Positions 8,622 through 12,500 of a stretch of 12,500 bases of DNA are shown one piece after another (position 1 is the first letter of the stretch; each line of letters starts with the position of its first letter). The notes beneath the pieces are model-generated. The model did not search any database and was not told where the DNA came from. It was given only the letters and a program-made list of their open reading frames with translations. Source of the stretch: Dipylidium caninum (Eukaryota > Platyhelminthes > Cestoda > Cyclophyllidea > Dipylidiidae); NCBI GenBank assembly GCA_017562135.1, contig QEYB01000404.1, positions 25,001 to 37,500 on the forward strand, given 5' to 3'. The translations under genes were made by a program, and so were the position numbers.

Positions 8622-8660
8622 TAGCATAGCATAGCATAGCATAGCATAGCATAGCATAGC
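8622..8660 (-). repeat. CATAG/CTATG pentamer array in ITS2, reverse copy
   Basis: Seven uninterrupted ATAGC units following GTAGC and running into CATGG. The + copy has eight units plus a stray CT. Confidence 0.88.
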
Positions 8661-8933
8661 CATGGTATAGCCCCAGCCCAACCGAGGATGTACACATGGA
8701 GACAACGATACAATGACAATGGCAGCGACAAGAGCAAATGTTAACACTACGATCTACGGCGTGCACAGCGCCACCAACACGAGAGCGCAACCGCGCCGAC
8801 AAACTCCGCCACGACCGGTAGACCGCAGCTAAACACAGAGAACGCCTATCCCCGCCACTAGCACTAATCCCTGCTCACGCTCCACCCTATCCACTGTGCA
8901 CCAGCTAGCCAGGCCGTGGTAACACGCGTGAGG

Positions 8934-8955
8934 ACACACACACACACACACACAC
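8934..8955 (-). repeat. (AC)11 microsatellite in ITS2, reverse copy
   Basis: Eleven AC units, against twelve in the mirrored tract at 3355-3378. Confidence 0.9.
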
Positions 8956-8967
8956 GCGGGCACGGAC

Positions 8968-8997
8968 ACATAGGGGCACATAGGGGCACATAGGGGC
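8968..8997 (-). repeat. ACATAGGGGC decamer array in ITS2, reverse copy
   Basis: Three perfect ten-base units followed by a degenerate AGATGGGC. Confidence 0.88.
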
Positions 8998-9188
8998 AGA
9001 TGGGCAGGCACCAACAAACAGCCCCACCCAAACACCCGGTGGACCTCAGGGATAGCACAGACCGGCAGGCAACATTCGCTCCTATCGCAGCCACCCGCCA
9101 TTTCGCTCAACTACCGCATCTCCAGGCCGCCTAACGCGACGACACCTTGAGAGGAAGCCTCGACACACCCCATCCCCGCAGCCGCATG

Positions 9189-9218
9189 CCTCAGCCTCAG
9201 CCTCAGCCTCAGCCTCAG
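9189..9218 (-). repeat. CCTCAG hexamer array in ITS2, reverse copy
   Basis: Five perfect CCTCAG units ending at CCTGGC. The + copy has four clean units and a broken fifth. Confidence 0.88.
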
Positions 9219-9305
9219 CCTGGCTCTACACACTGCACGCCCCAGGGCATGTGGAAGTCGGGCAATCCTCCAAGCCGCTACTTGTTACGCGTAGCGATAG
9301 TTTAT

Positions 9306-9463
9306 AAGCCGACGCTCGGACAGACGTGGCCACAGGCAAGCCTGTGGCCGCAAAGTGCGTTCGAGATGTCGACGTTCAAAGCAGTCTGCGATTCACACTA
9401 ATTCACACAGTTGGCTGCACTCTTCATCGACACACGAGCCGAGTGATCCACCGCATACAGTTA
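9306..9463 (-). rRNA. 5.8S rRNA, reverse copy
   Basis: 158 bases on the - strand. It begins just upstream of GCGGTGGATCACTCGG (near 9454) and ends with GCGTCGGCTT at 9306. It has the expected 'CTCGTGTGTCGATGAAGAG' and 'GTGCAGCC' without the extra Gs of the + copy, so this looks like the correct mature sequence. The CCACAGGCTTGCCTGTGG hairpin is intact. Confidence 0.97.
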
Positions 9464-9874
9464 GTTGCATGATGGCCGCTAAAAGCGAGCCCAGTTATAT
9501 CCACGCACAATGGATGTGCGTGAATAGCATGTCGACGGTGCCAACACACCGAGGGACACACTTCGTAGTAGGCGCGATCGGGTGAACCGAGCCCACCCAA
9601 TCCTCACTCACAGAAGCGCCCACTTCGACCGAGTCAAACGCTCAGTCGAACACACGCAGTACACTGAATGCGACACATGACGGGGCGGAGGTCCACAGTC
9701 TACACACAACTCGTCGCCGTAGCCCGCAGTCCAAATCGCTCAGGCCAGCAGCAACAACAACAACAACTGCAGTCCCAACCTCTTACGCCTCGCGCATGCA
9801 TACACACGCGTATACACGCACTCTTCTGCCGCCCCGGTATGGACCGGCCTCACCTACACCTTCAACCTCACGCT

Positions 9875-9892
9875 CACACACACACACACACA
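9875..9892 (-). repeat. (CA)9 microsatellite 2 in ITS1, reverse copy
   Basis: Nine CA units before TATACAATG; mirror of 2414-2432. Confidence 0.88.
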
Positions 9893-10092
9893 TATACAAT
9901 GAGGAGCAGGAGTGGGAGTAGGCGGAGGCGAGCATACCCGACCTCAGGCGTTAGGCAGATCAGGCACCCCATCGTAGCGGGTAAAACAATAACGCCCACC
10001 CTAGCTAACTAGCCAGACAGCTAGATGGCTAAGGTGGGCGAGATAGCCAGATTGCACAGCGACGACCACGGCAACAACGACCGCGTCGCCAC

Positions 10093-10112
10093 CACACACA
10101 CACACACACACA
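10093..10112 (-). repeat. (CA)10 microsatellite 1 in ITS1, reverse copy
   Basis: Ten CA units next to the 18S end; mirror of 2197-2214, which has nine. Confidence 0.9.
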
Positions 10113-10124
10113 AAGTAGAACGCG

Positions 10125-10182
<58 letters not shown>

Positions 10183-10278
10183 AATGATCAAGTTCGGTCG
10201 TCTTCTCAGCGCCTGCTGGACGATCCCCTCTCGGCGAACGTCACAATGGCACCGATCCAAGGACCTTACTAAACCATT

Positions 10279-10324
<46 letters not shown>

Positions 10325-10559
10325 ATCAGCGCAAGCTTATGACTTGCACTTACTAGGAATTCCTCGTTCACGGGGGACAATTCCAAGCCCCGATCCCTGT
10401 CGTGACGGTGATTGACCAGTTTACCCAGCCCTCTCAGACCAGGAGGTCTCACTCGCTGGCACCGTCAATGTAGCGCGCGTGCGGCCCCGGACATCTAAGG
10501 GCATCACAGACCTGTTATTGCTCTATTTCGTGCGGCTTCTCCCGCTTGTCCCTCTAAGA

Positions 10560-10805
10560 AGTAGGCATTCGCGCCGCACCCGGAGGCTAACGCCCGACCG
10601 GCCGACCGCCGCAAGCACCAACCCCACATCCATCCGCCCAACCGTCCACCCATCCATCCATCCGTCCACCCATCCATCCATCCATCCGAAGGAGGAGGCG
10701 GAGGAAGGACGGGAGGAGGAGGAGGAGGCAGACGAGGACATGGAGAAGGCATCACGCCCACGACAGCAGCCTCGTCCAGCACCGCCTACGCAGGAGCAGT
10801 GGACA
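10560..10805 (-). other. 18S V7 expansion with ATCC/GGAT tandem tract, reverse copy
   Basis: Mirror of 1500-1748. The ATCC tract lies at about 10627-10689, with GTCCACCC interruptions in the same higher-order pattern, next to a GGAGGA purine tract (10689-10738). Its presence in both arms supports it as a true part of the gene. Confidence 0.8.
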
Positions 10806-10985
10806 AACGCACTAATTAGCAGGTTGGAGTCTCGTTCGTTATCGGAATTAACCAGACAAATCGCTCCACCAACTAAGAACGGCCATGCACCACCAACCAC
10901 CAAATCAAGAAAGAGCCATCAATCTGTCAATCCTCATAGTGTCCGGCCCGGGTGAGTTTTCCCGTGTTGAGTCAAATTAAGCCGC

Positions 10986-11034
<49 letters not shown>

Positions 11035-11419
11035 TTTGCAACCATACTTCCCCCGGAACCCAAAGACTTAAGGGTTTCCCGGGGACTGCCCGTGGGGAAG
11101 GTTGCTTCTGCACTACCACCACGGATCGTCAGTTGGCATCGTTTATGGTCAGAACTAGGACGGTATCTGATCGTCTTCGAGCCTCTGACTTTCGCTCATG
11201 GCCAATGAAAACATGCTTGACGAATGCTTTCGCTTTAGTCTGTCTGGCTACGGTCCATGAATTTCACCTCTAGCGCAGCCATACAAACGTCCCCGCCTGT
11301 CTCTATTGATCATTACTTCGGATCCGAAAACCAACGAAATAGAACCGAAGTCCTATTCCATTATTCCATGCAAAACTTTTCAGGCAACCTCGGCCTGATT
11401 TGAGCACTCAAATTTGTTC

Positions 11420-11938
11420 AAAGTAAACGTGCCATCCGCCCACAGACACCTTTTGAAGGGCATCCAAAGGCATGCAGACGGGCCGACAGGCCCCACAGCG
11501 TATGCAGGGCCCTATCCGACACCCGCCCACACCTGCGACCGTGAGGCCACAGACATGGCTCAAAGGTGGCACCGCCGACCCCCCAGCTTGACGCGACAGT
11601 GCTAATTAATGGCCCCGGCAACACCGCCACAGCGCCGCCACCACCAAATGCCCCCGCTGGCGCCGCTCGCCAACACCGCCAAAATCGTCAACACCGTCAA
11701 CACCGCAAGCACACAATGGCCCACGCGAAGAGGCCACACGATGGCGGAACACAGACCGCCAGGCGACACTCCGCACGCAGTCACGCGCACCTCATAACGG
11801 GCGGGCGATCAGGCGATCAGCGACAAGGCGAGCCAACGAACAGGCGAACAGACAGACGGGCCGGCGCAGCAACACCACTACAGTGCACCGTAGGCCACAC
11901 ACCAGCCGCCCAAGTACCGGGAGGCGACAATGCAACCG
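11420..11938 (-). other. 18S V4 expansion, reverse copy
   Basis: Mirror of 370-890, with the same GGTGTTG-type words (here CAACACCG) and nearly the same length. Confidence 0.78.
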
Positions 11939-12307
11939 AGATCCAACTACGAGCTTTTTAACTGCAGCAACTTTAATATACGCTATTGGAGCTGGAGTTA
12001 CCGCGGCTGCTGGCACCAGACTTGCCCTCCAATTGATCCTCGTGAAAGGATTTAGAGTCCACTCATTCCGATTACGGAGCCTCTTTAAGGAGTCCCGCAT
12101 CGGTATTTTTCGTCACCACCTCCCCGTGCTGGGAGTGGGTAATTTGCGCGCCTGCTGCCTCCCTTGGAAGTGGTAGCCGTTTCTCAGGCTCCCTCTCCGG
12201 AATCGAACCCTGATTCCCCGTTACCCGTTATCACCATGGTAGGCAGGTCACCTACCATCGAAAGTTGATAGGGCAGACATTTGAAGGATCCGTCGCCGAC
12301 ACACGGC

Positions 12308-12500
12308 CAACTGCGATCTGTAACAATTATCCAGAGTCACCAGAAGTGCCTCAACCCGCGCAGCAACCACTCAAAGCCACATGCGCGCAGTCGGTTGGCT
12401 TCTGATCTAATAAGTGCACCCATCCCCGCCGTCCAACCGGCAGGCCGACAGACCCGCCAAGCGGTCAGCGTAGTCAGGGCATCGAGGCATGTATTAGCTC
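12308..12500 (-). other. 18S 5' region present only in arm 2 of this window
   Basis: Read on the - strand this covers 18S from the 'GAGCTAATACATGC' block through the V2 area ('TTATTAGATCAGAAGCCAAC' near 12415) to the point where arm 1 begins. It has no mirror here only because arm 1 is cut at base 1. Confidence 0.9.

Larger units (their letters stand above)
8602..9305 (-). other. ITS2, reverse copy
   Basis: Spacer between the reverse-copy 28S and 5.8S. It contains the same four repeat arrays as the + copy in mirrored order: CATAG pentamers, AC dinucleotides, ACATAGGGGC decamers and CCTCAG hexamers. The arrays are more regular here. Confidence 0.93.
9464..10124 (-). other. ITS1, reverse copy
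   Basis: Spacer between the reverse-copy 5.8S and 18S, 661 bases, matching the + copy in length and order. It carries the CAACAACAACAACAACTG stretch near 9750 and two CA microsatellites. No gene is visible inside it. Confidence 0.93.
6317..12307. repeat. Inverted repeat, arm 2
   Basis: This is the reverse complement of 1-6063, 72 bases shorter overall. At nearly every conserved rRNA site where the arms disagree, this arm has the expected sequence. One exception I saw is at 6493, where the conserved CCATTTTCAGG (reading the - strand GAAAATGG) appears as CCAGTTTCAGG. Confidence 0.97.
10125..12500 (-). rRNA. 18S rRNA, reverse copy, 5' end beyond the window
   Basis: Small-subunit rRNA read on the - strand. 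Its 3' end is at 10125 and it is cut by the window edge at 12500 in the 'GAGCTAATACATGC' block, roughly 150 bases from the true 5' end. The visible 2376 bases already exceed a normal animal 18S, so the full gene should be about 2.5 kb, due to the V4 (about 11420-11938) and V7 (about 10560-10805) expansions. Conserved blocks are clean: 'GGCACCACCAGGAGTGGAG' near 11007, 'CACCGCCCGTCGCTACTACC' near 10302, 'GCCAGCAGCCGCGGTAA' near 12015. Confidence 0.97.

Noticed and set aside
132..12176. Many open reading frames of 60-190 codons on both strands, occurring as mirror pairs
   Set aside because: All lie in rRNA or ITS sequence, show low-complexity Arg/Pro/Cys/Val-rich composition, and pair up only because the window is palindromic. 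Frames shift at the small indels between arms, and none has a recognisable domain. Antisense rDNA proteins are a known annotation trap.
1..12307. Natural palindromic rDNA minichromosome
   Set aside because: The centre lies inside 28S and not in spacer, both 28S copies are truncated, and no telomere-type repeats or origin region are visible in the window.

Overview
The whole window is nuclear ribosomal DNA of a eukaryote, and it contains no credible protein-coding gene. It reads as one partial rDNA unit on the + strand (18S, ITS1, 5.8S, ITS2, 5' part of 28S), followed by the same unit in reverse on the - strand (28S, ITS2, 5.8S, ITS1, 18S). The 5.8S sequence, the 28S start and the general layout fit a parasitic flatworm (Neodermata). 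A tapeworm (Cestoda) is the best guess, because the 18S has very long V4 and V7 expansions and the spacers are rich in TG microsatellites. This taxonomic call comes from memory of family patterns, not from a search.

Layout: 1-2184 is 18S lacking its 5' end; 2185-2844 ITS1; 2845-3004 5.8S; 3005-3720 ITS2; 3721-6316 the 5' two-thirds or so of 28S, all on +. At about 6316/6317 the sequence turns back on itself. The - strand copy runs 28S 6317-8601, ITS2 8602-9305, 5.8S 9306-9463, ITS1 9464-10124 and 18S 10125-12500. Arm 1 (1-6063) and arm 2 (6317-12307) are reverse complements apart from scattered small differences, and a 253-base single-copy loop (6064-6316) separates them. Bases 12308-12500 carry the 18S further toward its 5' end than arm 1 shows, only because the window cuts arm 1 at base 1.

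In a real cell the 18S, 5.8S and 28S are made from one RNA polymerase I precursor and the ITS segments are removed. Here the turning point lies inside the 28S gene, so neither copy can give a complete 28S. This differs from natural palindromic rDNA molecules, whose centre lies in spacer. Arm 1 also has many one- to few-base indels at rRNA positions that are nearly invariant, where arm 2 keeps the expected sequence. The simplest reading is a fold-back (inverted chimera) artefact in long-read or amplified DNA with unpolished errors in arm 1. A true inverted rearrangement at the edge of an rDNA array cannot be excluded from sequence alone. I found no undescribed biological system.
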